This document shows positions 1 to 10,480 of a stretch of 64,000 nucleotides of DNA, piece after piece. A program made the translations under genes and the position numbers. The notes under the pieces were generated by a model. It was not told the origin of the DNA. It saw only the letters and a program-made list of their open reading frames with translations, and made no database searches. The stretch's first letter is position 1, and each line of letters begins with the position of its first letter. The stretch spans positions 1 through 64,000 of the forward strand of contig LNKV01000059.1 of NCBI GenBank assembly GCA_001465935.1. Direction: 5' to 3'. This stretch comes from Clarireedia homoeocarpa (lineage: Eukaryota; Ascomycota; Leotiomycetes; Helotiales; Rutstroemiaceae).

Positions 1-203
1 GATCCAGAGACTACCTGTTTACCATCAGGCGAGAAAGCGACTGAGTTGACCCAGCCCATATGGCCCTCGAGTGTTGGCTGAATCTGCTGTCCTGTTGCTG
101 TATCCCAGAGCCTTACTGTCTTATCGTGAGATCCAGAGACTACCAGTTTACCATCAGGCGAGAAAGCGACTGAGTTGACCGAGCCCATATGGCCCTCGAG
201 TGT
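1..203 (-). repeat. Near-identical 129-bp WD40-coding repeats
   Basis: On the minus strand one full 43-codon WD unit runs from 203 to 75, starting TLEGHMGS and containing SPDGKLVVSGS and TVRLWD. A second unit runs from 74 to the window edge and differs at only a few bases. High identity between consecutive WD units is typical of HNWD-family recognition domains that expand and contract by recombination. Confidence 0.85.
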
Positions 204-2722
204 TTGTAATATCGCGTTCCAATATGGTTCTACTATGGGCTTTTTCTGGATCCAAGGCGGAATACAATTCTCAAATGTTGTTCTGACAATACTCTTTTCT
301 GGAGCGAAGACAAGGGCCGAACAATACGCTTGAAGAGGCGTCTGCTCAATAACTGATCGACTATATAGATCGAATCTCTTTGCATCATTTATAAATGCAT
401 ATAGATTTGGACTTTCATTGGCCTTACTAACTTAGCTGTGGTTTTCAACTATATTTAAATGTTGATTAAAATCACGCAGAAACTTACCTGTACCCAGTCC
501 TCGAGCTTCCTAATCATTAGTATACCATTTGCCAAGCTTCTCATTAGACTAAGCGCTTCGAGCCAGTAAAGATAACTCTTGGTTAAAAACTTATAAACTG
601 AGCCACTGTCTTTGAGGTCGTCATTAGAGTTGCCTCCAGTATTTGAGTCTAATAGATGGTCAACCCAATAGAGACAAGAGTACTGTATTGCGGCTAGTGG
701 ATCTGGATCGGGCTGCTTGACTTGGTTGATAGAGATTCCGGGAGCGCGTAGGTTGTAGATATCACGTCGAAGTGTACAAGACATAGCCTGTAATGAGCAC
801 AAGAAGATGCCGCTATGTATATTTTCTATTGTAGAAAGAAATACATCTTTAGATGCCTTTTTAATTAAAAAGTCCTTGGCAGATTGATGGACAAATGATA
901 TAGTACGTCCCCGAAGCGTTAGAAAGGAGCCACAAAGACCTATGATCTCCGATAGAGCTTGATAATCGCCAGTAACTCCGTCAGGCATATCCACAAAAGC
1001 CATCAGCTCGTCTAGTGTGATAGGCCGGTATACAGCCGAAACGACAGCCAGTATACTTTTACAGAGCTCAGCATCTTCTGAATCCATGATTTGGTCTAAC
1101 ATTCGCTGGTAGAGGGTATCGAGTCCAGGCGGAAACGCTATCAACTTCTGGCGAGCCTTCCATCCTGCAATATTGGACAGCTCTTGGCAGACCAAAGCCA
1201 CCCAAAGAAAAGTACCGTTTGCGTTTAGCGTTAAATACTGCTGGATAGCTTCCTGTGTAATTTTGCTATATTTGTTTCGCATCGCTAGCCGATTCACCTT
1301 GAGCTGGATAAATGTTGCAACAGCAGTAGAGATGGATTTTTCATTAAGCTCGAGACAAAGCCTTAGCTTCTGTGTCGCAGTGTCGAAAGTCTTCTCGACG
1401 TTTGGCCAGTTGCGGCTAGAGACAATCCACTTAATACGAGGAGATATTGACGAAGTCTGTACGATGAAGTCCAACAATTTTGGCAAGTCTGCTACGCATT
1501 CGTCGAGCGCATCGACAATTAAGTATATATAATCCAAGCTTGGGTCTTGCAGAATATTAATGAAGCTCTCGGATAGCGCAACCCAAGCATTTGCATCCTC
1601 GAAGAGCGTTTTACCAGCCTGATCGTACTTCGTCCGTATATAAGAGATGAGAGACGGCTGTTGGTCAACAAGCAAATAGATCAGACCCCGTAACACAGCC
1701 GTGGCGTAGTTAATTCGGGAGTCAGTGGCCTGGCAGAAGAAGTATGATAAAAGAACCGACTTGGCTTTAGACCTCTCTAGCTCGTTGATAACTCCACAGA
1801 GTAGCATTGTTTTCCCTTTACCAGGGTCACCCTTAATCCAAAGCAGCCGGCTTTGCTGGTCGTTGCGCCATTGTCGGAAGTCGGGGTTTTCTAGGATCCA
1901 GTTGTATAAGCCTTCGAGTAAACCACCCTTAGTCTCCTCAATACGTTTCTTGTCATCGCGCGGATCAGAAAGGCGTAAGTCTTGGATACATTTCTGTACC
2001 TTACGGAACTCCTCTAGAAGCCGATTATACGCATTTGCTAGTCCTTCGCCATAGATAGGGAGTATATAGACATCGAAAATACCTAACAAGGAGTACACCT
2101 TATCTTCTTCCAGTGTAGTCTGGCGGTGTTGTATCCACCGCAATCGCTCCTCGACACTATATTGAGATAAGGGACATCCCTTAAGTGCTGTATCAGGAAT
2201 GTTGGTTATATCGCAAATTTGTGTCATTAACAAACTCTTATCACCAAGTCGCTTACTTTCTCGAGAGAAGAATTCGACGGAAGCCGGGGCAAGAAGCTCT
2301 TGGAGCGTCCAACCCCTAGTAAACCATTTGCTTTTCCGGAAATCCGATTCCCACTTGTGGTTACCGCTGACGGAACACCCAGAGACGTCCGACAAATAAA
2401 CATAACATCGAGTTGCGTTGCGGTACCAGCGAAACATAGAGCTGATAGATCGTGAGAGTTCGGCATCGTTGCTCTTGTTGATACAGCAAGTGTCAATCCA
2501 AAAGTAGCACAGACCATCTTGTCTAGCTTGTTCTCCACAGAATTGGATTTTCTTATAACCAAGCTTGACCTTACCAGTACCGTTTATTATGTCCTTAAAG
2601 GTAACTTCCTCGTTGTTCGGTCCCCATGTATGCGACAGTATAGCATAAGGGGGAATTTGATCGTTGTCAGTAAAGTCTTTGGTGAGGGTAAATCTGCCAG
2701 CCTCGCTGTGTAGAAGACGCAT
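1..2722 (-). CDS. HET-NACHT-WD40 STAND receptor (HET-E/HNWD type), 3' end cut by the window edge
   Basis: Fungal STAND/NLR-type receptor of the family that mediates nonself recognition and incompatibility cell death in the cytosol. The start MRLLHSEAG is the usual HET N-terminus. HET blocks are visible at residues 26-34 (YAILSHTWG), 75-81 (WIDTCCI) and 135-146 (TRGWTLQELLAP). A NACHT P-loop GDPGKGKT lies at 298-305, with an acidic LIVDALDE Walker B-like stretch further on. After residue ~747 (LEDWVQ) the frame stops. It resumes near 431 and reads ANESPNLYAFI..., then WD40 repeats to base 1. A 53-nt intron from about 483 to 431 restores the frame, but its donor (GTTTCT) is weak, so the exact junction is unsure. 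The rest of the WD40 domain lies outside the window. An alternative reading is a frame-damaged allele. Confidence 0.88.
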
Positions 2723-4198
2723 AACTAGATGCAGAGCCAGACACTAGGAAGCGGTTGAAGTCGAGTAGGGTTCAGAGACAACAGGGTGGAGCGGGGCATC
2801 AATGAGGCAGGTATCTAGCGATTGAGGTTAACAATACAACGGCAAAGTGAGGACATATAATCTGTTATATCAAAAAGATTGCTGTCTTCTTCTGAAGATT
2901 GTGAGATGCTTGTTTGATAACTCTGCTGGCCCGGATATTCTGGCTGCACAGCCCAAACTTGGCCGCAATACAACCTTAGAGCTCTTAGCTGTCTGCAAGG
3001 CATTTATTTAACCGAATATTAGCCGTATATGGATTCGTACCAGCCGATTGCATCGCCAACGACAGACTTCATCATAGACATTCTAAAAGTATAATTACCA
3101 ATGTCAACATATAAAATAAAGCTTCCAAACAATTATAGATTATTCTAAGGAAAAGCGACAAAACCTATTAATCTTCGGTGGGATATTGGAATCGTGATTA
3201 CTAAGCATTGTCTGAATCGTCAGACAATCGATCAACTCAAAGCCTAAACAATTTGAACCTGTTACCTAGAACATGTTGCTTGAATACCGTACCTACACAT
3301 ATCCTTCGCACACCTTGGCTATACAGCCAGCAGCAGCAGCAGTTTTCAATCCAATAAAAAATCCGCTTGAAAACATGCCAGTGATCAACTAAAGCAACTT
3401 GCGACTTCGCAAGACGTGGCGCCATTTCTGGGTGCTGACTGACTGCTGTTGAGCAGGAACTGGTGTCCATGGTGACAACATAGAACTAGTTTATTTAGCA
3501 CAGAGCCTCAAATCACTAGTATGAAAAGAGGACACTGCAATCGAAGCCTACTGGGGTAAGTGTATGTATGTCTTATATGAGTAACATAACATAAATACAA
3601 GATTCCTCCCCCTTCCCTTCCCTTCCCTTCCCTCCTCCCCTCTCCCCCCCTTAATATCAAATTCAAGTCAAACCTCAAACTTCAAACTTCCAACTTCCAA
3701 CTTCAACCTTCCAAACACCGCGCAGCACCCACCATATTCTACAAAGCAAGTTGCGGGTTCTAGTGGGGGTATATATATGAGATAAGTAAACTCCAATACA
3801 ATACAATACAATACAATACAATACAATACAATACGCTACAACCAACCCCATGCACACGGCGGCCACTTACTTCACTTTTCATTCCGTCTTCCGCCCTTCT
3901 CACAATTCAGTTCATTCTATCTATCTTAGCTAGCCAGCAGATCGGGGGGTACATAAATATATAAACTGCTCACTCACTCACTTCCTTCTTTCTATTTATT
4001 CATTCGTTTATACAATAGATACAGATCAGATAGCTAAACCCAACCCAACTCAACACCACAAACAAAATCACAAAAACTAGCTCCTCTCAAAGCACACAAA
4101 AGCCCAAGCCAAGCCAAAGAAAACGAGCAGGGCGGCAGAGAAGGGGGGAAAGAAAGTCCATCCATGTATCTATCTGTCTATTATCCTATTTCCCTTTC
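2723..4198. other. Intergenic region between the HET-NACHT gene and the acidic-protein gene
   Basis: No convincing gene seen. Short open frames at 2815-3003 and 3237-3470 (minus) have no recognisable features. The right half is low-complexity: a C/T tract at about 3606-3655 with ccctt repeats, a pentanucleotide array at 3794-3834, and A/C-rich sequence to 4130. It probably includes the 3' UTR of the minus-strand gene ending at 4199. Confidence 0.6.
3794..3834. repeat. Pentanucleotide microsatellite (AATAC)n
   Basis: About eight uninterrupted copies of the 5-bp unit aatac. Non-coding, in the 3' flank of the gene ending at 4199. Confidence 0.95.
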
Positions 4199-7091
4199 CT
4201 ACGACATCTCCATATCAATATCAATATCCATGTCCATATCCATATGCATATGCATATCTATCTCTATCTCCCTCTCTTCCAATTTCTTATTTTCTTCCCC
4301 TTCCCCTTGTCCTTGTCCTTCCCCTTGAGCTTGCTCCTCTTTCACCTCTGTCGCTTTCTCATCTACTCCCATTTCCATATTCACTTGTGCTTTCGGTTCC
4401 CCTTCGCCCTCCTCCTTTTTCTCTTTCTCTCCCTCTTCACTAACAACTACACCAGCACCTTCTCCAACATCCGCAACCGTTCCAATATCTCCCTGCCCCT
4501 CTGCGACATCAGCTATCCCTACAGTCCCCTGGTTCTGGTCCTCTGCTTGCAGCTCGCCCATCTTCTTAACTACCTCCTCCTTCCCCTCACCCCCCTCAAG
4601 CTCCACACTCCCCATCCCAGCAAAGAATGGTCCCGCATCCCCATAAAGATTCCTCTCCAATCCCCCCAGCAAATCCGGGAAATCATCATCGTCATCTTCT
4701 ACTGCTGCTGCTGCTGCTGATTCCATAACAGGTTGTTCTTCCTGTAGTTGTTTCTCTGCTTGTTTTGCTACTTGATCATGTTCCTGCTCCACTACAGCCG
4801 CTGCTGGTTTGCTTTCCTCCGCTTGCGTTTCCGGTTCCAGTACGTTCATCTGCTCGTGGTCTTGCTCTTGCTCTTGCTTCAGTTCTAACTGCGCCTGCGC
4901 CTGCGGTTCCTCGATTGACTCAGAAGCAGCAGCGGCGGCGGCGGGTTCGGAAACTGCTTCAGTGGTTGGCAGTGGGATGTCAGATTCTGTAGGAGCAGGC
5001 GCAGGCGCGGTTTCCATTTCGGTGTTTACTTGCAGAGGTGATTCTCGTTTTAGCGCTGGCTCCAATTGTGGCTCTGATTGTGGTTCTGAAATCCGAACTG
5101 ATTCTTGTTCTGCTTCTAAAGCCGGAGTAGATTCCACGATTTGTTCTTTCTCGGGAGATGCAGAAGGCGCAGCGTTGGTTTGAGGAGGTGTGATATCCTC
5201 AACTTCGGGTGCGGACGGGAGGAGTTCTTCCGCCATGGGTTGATATTGAATTTCTTCCATCGCAGGTACGGAGTGAACTTCTTCACTAGCAAATACTGCT
5301 GGAGTTTCTTCCACGACTTGCGCCGAAGCTGGGTTTGGAGATGGATGACTCGGATCCGGCATTTCTTGCGGCGGGTGATTATTCTCAACCACCGATTGCT
5401 GTATCTGTGTCTGCGCTGGCGGCAGCGGCGGCGAGATCGACTCTTTCACAGGGGAAGCACTCATTCCAGGAGGAACACCTTCCGAAATCTTAATATCGTC
5501 CACATGTTCCCCAATCCCCGCATTCTCCACATTCTCCAAAATATCCAACAACATTTCCTCCTCCTCCTCTTCCTCCACCCTCATTTCCACCATCGCCTGT
5601 TCATGGACTTCCGTTGGTGCAGGCGGTGGCGTGGGTAATTCTACCGGGGCGGATGATTCCGCGATTGCTTGCATAGCGTGGTTGATACCAACTTCTTCTT
5701 TTATAATTTCTGCTACCGTTTCCGGGATAGGAGCTTGGACTGGTGCTTCGATGATAGGATTTAGAGGTGGAGCAGTCGTTGCGATGGGGGAGACGAGCGG
5801 GGAGTTGACGGTAGAAGTGGTTAGAGCTATTTGTTTGAGCGGACTGCCGGTGGATCTGGTTTCGCTTTCTCTGACTCTTTCAATGTCTGGCTTGGTGGGG
5901 CCGGAGGAATATTCTACGCCTTCCATGGTTGTGTGGAGGGAGTCTAGGTGTGGGATGCTGTGCATATTTGGAAGGGATATTTGATGGGGTTGTGAAGGAT
6001 CTCTGGGTGGTCTTGAGGGTGAATTGAGGGCATCGAAAGAATCATCATCATCGTCGCCTTGGTCACCATCCTCTCCGTCTTCCTCGTCTGATGCTGGATT
6101 CGACTCATCCATCATATCTGTATCTCCGTTCTTGACTGGAGTTGTGCTGTTCTCTTCAATTTTGACACCCTAAAAATAAATATTAGCAAGATTAAATGTG
6201 ATGTGATGATCATATATATGCAACTTACATCAGGACCCAAGTTCGCAGAAGTCGCGTTACCAGCTTGGACAGAAGGATCGCTGGTGACATGAGGTGTGAT
6301 AGGTAAGGCCTTCTTCCTACCTCTTCCAGGCCCGCGTCTACCTTTCTTCCCAATTGGACCCTTACGACGAAATGGCGTAGCTTCAACAGCATTCGGATCT
6401 GGAATCGTAGTTTGCGAAACAATCTCTCCTTCAACCGTCTGCCCATGAGGCACAACTACATCCTGCAAATACTCATTCCCCGCAGCATCTGTTTTTCGGA
6501 TCGTAGTTTTCACGACTGTTGGTGCGGGCGCAGGTTTAGGAACATTAGACACAAGACCCTTTCGTCTCTTAGCAAGAAAATCCATATCCGGTCCCTCCTG
6601 ATGTCTTGGAACCTGCTTCCATGCACGGGCAGTAAAGCCACTTTCTCTCATCTCATCTTCTTTCTTATCAGGTTTATCCCCCAACAGAGCTTCGGCATCC
6701 TGATCTTCTTCATCCGCCGGAGCTGGGCGTTTGTATATGCGTCCCGATCGAGCTGCGCGTAACAAATCTTGGCTGTGTTGAGGTAAGAGATGGGAATCTT
6801 TGGGCATGCCCCATGGTAGTTCGGTCGCCCAGATATCATTTTGTGCGCCGTTGTTCTCTTGTGAAGGGGGTGGTGCTACGGTTACGTATTCTCGTCGCCA
6901 ATGTCTTACGGGGAGACCTTCGAAGATGTCGTGGTCTACATAACCTGTCCGGTTTTGTCGTCTTCCTCCGGTTCGGTACTATGCGTTATTGTCAGCTTGG
7001 TGACGAGCTTGCAACGAGATGAATAGGTAGGCTTTGGATCAAAGAGGTATTTATCGGAGCCCATGCACTGATTGGCACTTACTGCAGGCAT
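4199..7091 (-). CDS. Large acidic, mostly disordered, probably nuclear protein (909 aa); family not recognised
   Basis: Three exons: 7091-7083 (only Met-Pro-Ala), 6978-6229 and 6169-4199. The introns, 104 and 59 nt, have GTAAGT donors and TAG acceptors, and the frame is maintained throughout. The N-terminal ~200 residues look conserved, with motifs such as GYVDHDIFEGLPVRHWRREY near residue 15 and DIWATELPWGMPKDSHLLP near 47-68. A basic AT-hook-like patch RRGPGRGRKK is at 217-226, which suggests DNA or chromatin association. From about 270 onward the chain is Glu/Gln/Pro/Ala-rich and strongly acidic, with poly-Glu and poly-Ala runs. It ends in an unusual Met-His/Met-Asp/Ile-Asp alternation at about 891-909, encoded by a catata/catatc-type microsatellite. 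No catalytic domain is visible. A chromatin-complex subunit is a guess only. Confidence 0.8.
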
Positions 7092-8218
7092 TTTGACTCG
7101 AGTTTAGATTCCCTCGTTATTAATATCCCCCCTCCAATAGATCAAAGAACTTTGCTTCTATAGGTCCTAGATTGGTGGTCTTGCTCTGCTGGCTTGTTAG
7201 AAGAGCCGACTTCGAGACCAGAGAGGTTCTTTATATAGCGACTCTGCTCTTGTCGCTTGGCGACCGGTATAGGCCGAAGTATTGTGTACGTGATGAGCGG
7301 ATATACTGGTGGTCGATATTTGTTGACTGCTAGTCGTGTTTCGAGCAGCCTCTTTTTCGCAGTGGATAGGGCTCTACGCTCGCGGGGGCTTGGAATAGGT
7401 CGGATTCTTGCAGCCCACACTTTGTTTTCGAATGTGATTCTTTCTCAATTGCGATAATGCTGCTTGCGCTACCAAGATTTCTGTTGGATATAGATTGCTG
7501 GCCCCTTTATTTCATCAGATTCCTCTTCGGTGTCGTGGGCAGGCGCTTCAAGGTCGGAACTAATGAGGGCCCATTAGCAATTGAATAAGTGATTTGATTG
7601 AGTCAACAATAATGGTTCAATATCAATTGACGGACCGAAAGCTACATACACGAAGCTAATTATACAAAATAACAATAGTCATGGCGTATATGCGGCGGGC
7701 GCAAAGTAGAATTATATGGATGTAACGATTTGCGCGCGACGAGGTGTTGCTTGCGCTGAAATGAACAAGGTTGACGCGACCAGTCACGTGTGTCATGATA
7801 TGTCGAGCTATCAAATGTTGCACGAAGTATTGAACTTAGGGAAGCAACAGGGACAACAGTAATGTATTGGTATTGCATTGCATTCTTCAATATCTCATAG
7901 TTTTCACTGGAGGAGTTATAGAGTAGTGGACAATCTAAGGTGGTATAGAGCCCTGCTCCAGCGTAAAACTCGCGAAGACTTGCACGCACGAGAGGAGAAG
8001 CAGTGGCTCACGCTACATCTCCGTCCGTGATAAATTTCCCAGGCGCACAGCAAGTGCAATATCATCGTGAGAGGTGATTGTTCATGAATAATCTGGTATA
8101 AATATGCCAAACCGGCATTGGCCCAACCCTGATCAACTCCGCGCGTATTGATACAACGAGACCATATACTTTGAGCTTTTATGATCTCCTCTGAATGCTA
8201 ATAGTTCACTTATCTGCA
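7092..8218. other. Intergenic region with a coding-like remnant on the minus strand
   Basis: Lies between the 3' end of ISD11 and the start of the next minus-strand gene. On the minus strand, 7560-7475 reads an acidic stretch (DLEAPAHDTEEESDEIKGPA). After an in-frame stop, an open frame without ATG runs from about 7450 to 7142 and is Arg/Lys-rich (RERRALSTAKKRLLE). These could be exons of an unrecognised small gene or decayed coding DNA. 7600-8200 shows no supportable gene. Confidence 0.35.
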
Positions 8219-8931
8219 TCAATCCCAACTGTTGTATGTTAGCTAAAGTCGACAGGATCAGATGGCGTAAGTCATACCCAGTGTCCTTCTGTCTTACTAT
8301 ATCGTTCCTGTTTCCGCTTTGTTTTCCCTGGAGCGCATGCATCAGTATCGGATCTCGCAATAGTGAAGAGTATCACATACCGTCTTTCCACCCTCTACTA
8401 CCAATCGATCAAGCTGGTAGAACTGGCTGACTACTGTTTGCCTCTTGATAGCAAAGTGTTAGCTTGGGGTCTGGTTTGCCTTGACTCCAATTCGCCATAT
8501 TCTCTGCATTTCCCCTTCATATATAGGCTGCGATCGCGAGCGTCGTTGGACTTCTCAATCACCCCAAGGTACCGTCCTATCATACCTTCAAACTCTGTAA
8601 TTCCTGTAATCCCTTCTGCATCAACTCCTGAATCTTCCTTTCATCTTGAACGTCCTTGTGCTCTTTGAAAGAATCCCTTGTCCGTCGCTTCGCATATTCT
8701 CGAAAATTGTATGCTGCAAATTGCTGGCCTTGTTTTAATAGCTGGCGATACTGTGAAGTCCAGTCAGTATACCTGCGAAGACCTCGACACAAGCTACCCC
8801 TCCAACCCCAGTCGCAATGAGAACTTTTCGATATGGTAGACGCGAGAAAATCCGTGCAAGAGATGATGGTCACATACCAGCGATAAGGCCTGCTTTGAGG
8901 TTTCACTTCTTACTCTCGATACCGCCGACAT
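8219..8931 (-). CDS. ISD11: ISD11 (LYRM4), mitochondrial LYR-motif subunit of the Nfs1 cysteine desulfurase
   Basis: Five short exons join in frame to a 113-aa protein: 8931-8878, 8750-8586, 8443-8381, 8327-8278 and 8228-8219. Introns are 127, 142, 53 and 49 nt, with GTATGT/GTATGA donors and AG acceptors. The LYR motif is split by intron 1 (…SL|YRQLL, residues 17-23). It is followed by the characteristic YNFREYAKRRTRD and KIQELMQKGLQEL segments. Exon 3 gives RQTVVSQFYQLDRLVVEGGK and exon 4 gives RQKDTG, all typical of fungal Isd11. Isd11 stabilises Nfs1 in the mitochondrial matrix for Fe-S cluster assembly. Every exon is under 170 nt, so a single-ORF search misses the gene. The last splice (to a 10-nt exon coding Trp-Asp-stop) is the least certain. 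Confidence 0.92.
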
Positions 8932-10480
8932 CTTATCTTGGAGTTTGAAAGGGTTTGTTCAATGGAAGATTGAATCCACATCCAAAATTCTGTTAAACTT
9001 CCGCCCGGAGTAAGTGATGACGGAATTACCTATACCCGATGACCGAAAATGCCGGACATAGCGATAAGATAAGGAGGAATACTATTACTGTACCTGTAGG
9101 ACGGCATTTTGCAAAGGCTACACGGGGAGGAAACTTTGAATGCGACTTCCATCATTGCTCAGTGCATTTAAGACGTCTGGGCCATTGGAGTTCACTGCAT
9201 TCTGTTCTGTAGCTATTCATGTGGAACGTTCTCTGGACTTGCGTGCACTCGACTTGTCCCTGTCCCTGTCTACTTGGGTCTGCAATGCAGCATGTACGGA
9301 GTAAGAAGGTCATGAGAAGGTCATGCGTGCATAGCAAACGGGTGACTGCCACAGTTTGCCTGTTGTATGGGGGTTCATGAATGTTGGACTACCGGTAATA
9401 CCGGTAAGTTGCATATCAAAAAGCATACCAGATAGACACTCGTGTCTCCTCAACGACCCCGTGTATGTAAGATTACATGCTCAATGCTTCGGTCCCTTGA
9501 TCTCCTGCCATCGGAAATCGCAACCGGCAAAGTTACAAATCATGGAGAGGATCCACAAGAGTACGAAACATCAAACATCGCAATAAGATATCCCTACCGT
9601 CGAGCCAGCCTCATCTACCTACCTAGGTAAGGAACCGCTTCACCGCGATATCTGGTAACCACAGGATAGCTCTGAAGCACGAATCCGGCCAGCCGTAGAA
9701 GCGGTTTCATGGTAACGACAGGCTCTTGAAGATAAAGACGCGTGGAAAGGAGAGACAGGAACAATTGACTTAGATTGCACCGCGGGGTTTCTGAAACAGA
9801 GAAGAAGTATAGATGGAAAGAGTACGAAGATCAAACGTTGCTTTAATAGAAGAATCTTGGCATCTTGACGTAAGGTTATCCACGATTTTACAATTCCAAT
9901 TCCACAACTTCTGACCTCGCATATGCCAATGCAAAGGTTGTCACGTGCCCATATAAAATGGATTGATATTCTTACATAAGTACGTGTCAATTGAATGAGG
10001 ATACGCGTGCGAGCACGTCATCCACTCTAACGCCCTGCTTGTCCCGAACCGGGTCCGTAATTCGACTATGGAGAACCATTCAACGTTTGTATGGTGGCGA
10101 GTGTGTGAGACAGAGAAGAAGTACCGGAGAATGGTTGATCCTAAGGGTAAAAGGTATTAAAAATATTAAAAATTAAATACCGGCCATCTCTTGGGTAGAC
10201 GGGAAGAGGAAAAAAATAGTAGCCACAAGCTTATCAATCTTTTACTTTGCTCCCCTCTCTTCTTCTCTCCTCTCCTCTGCTCAGCTCTGCTCTATATCTT
10301 CCCTCTCTTCTGCTCTTCTCTCTTCTCTGTTCAAAGTCTTCCTCCTGCTTTCTCATCTCTTGAATACTACAAATACCTAGGAGCACTTCCCCAGATCTTC
10401 CTTTCTCCACATCCCAAAGCTATTACTTCTCCTTCATTCCCCTCCCTTTCCTCAAGACTTTTGCTACTCAATTCGCAAAG
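8932..10480. other. Intergenic region upstream of ISD11 and MET3
   Basis: A 1.5-kb divergent intergenic region with ISD11 reading left and MET3 reading right. No supportable gene; short frames at 9152-9352 and 9640-9990 (minus) have no protein-like features. The last 250 bp is a long C/T-rich tract (about 10240-10345, tct/ctc runs) just before the MET3 start. Such tracts are common in promoters or 5' leaders of well-expressed fungal genes. Confidence 0.6.

Noticed and set aside
4244..5984. Plus-strand open frames opposite the acidic-protein gene
   Set aside because: They mirror the low-complexity Glu/Gln-coding strand (Leu/Phe/Cys/Ser-rich products) and have no start context or introns.
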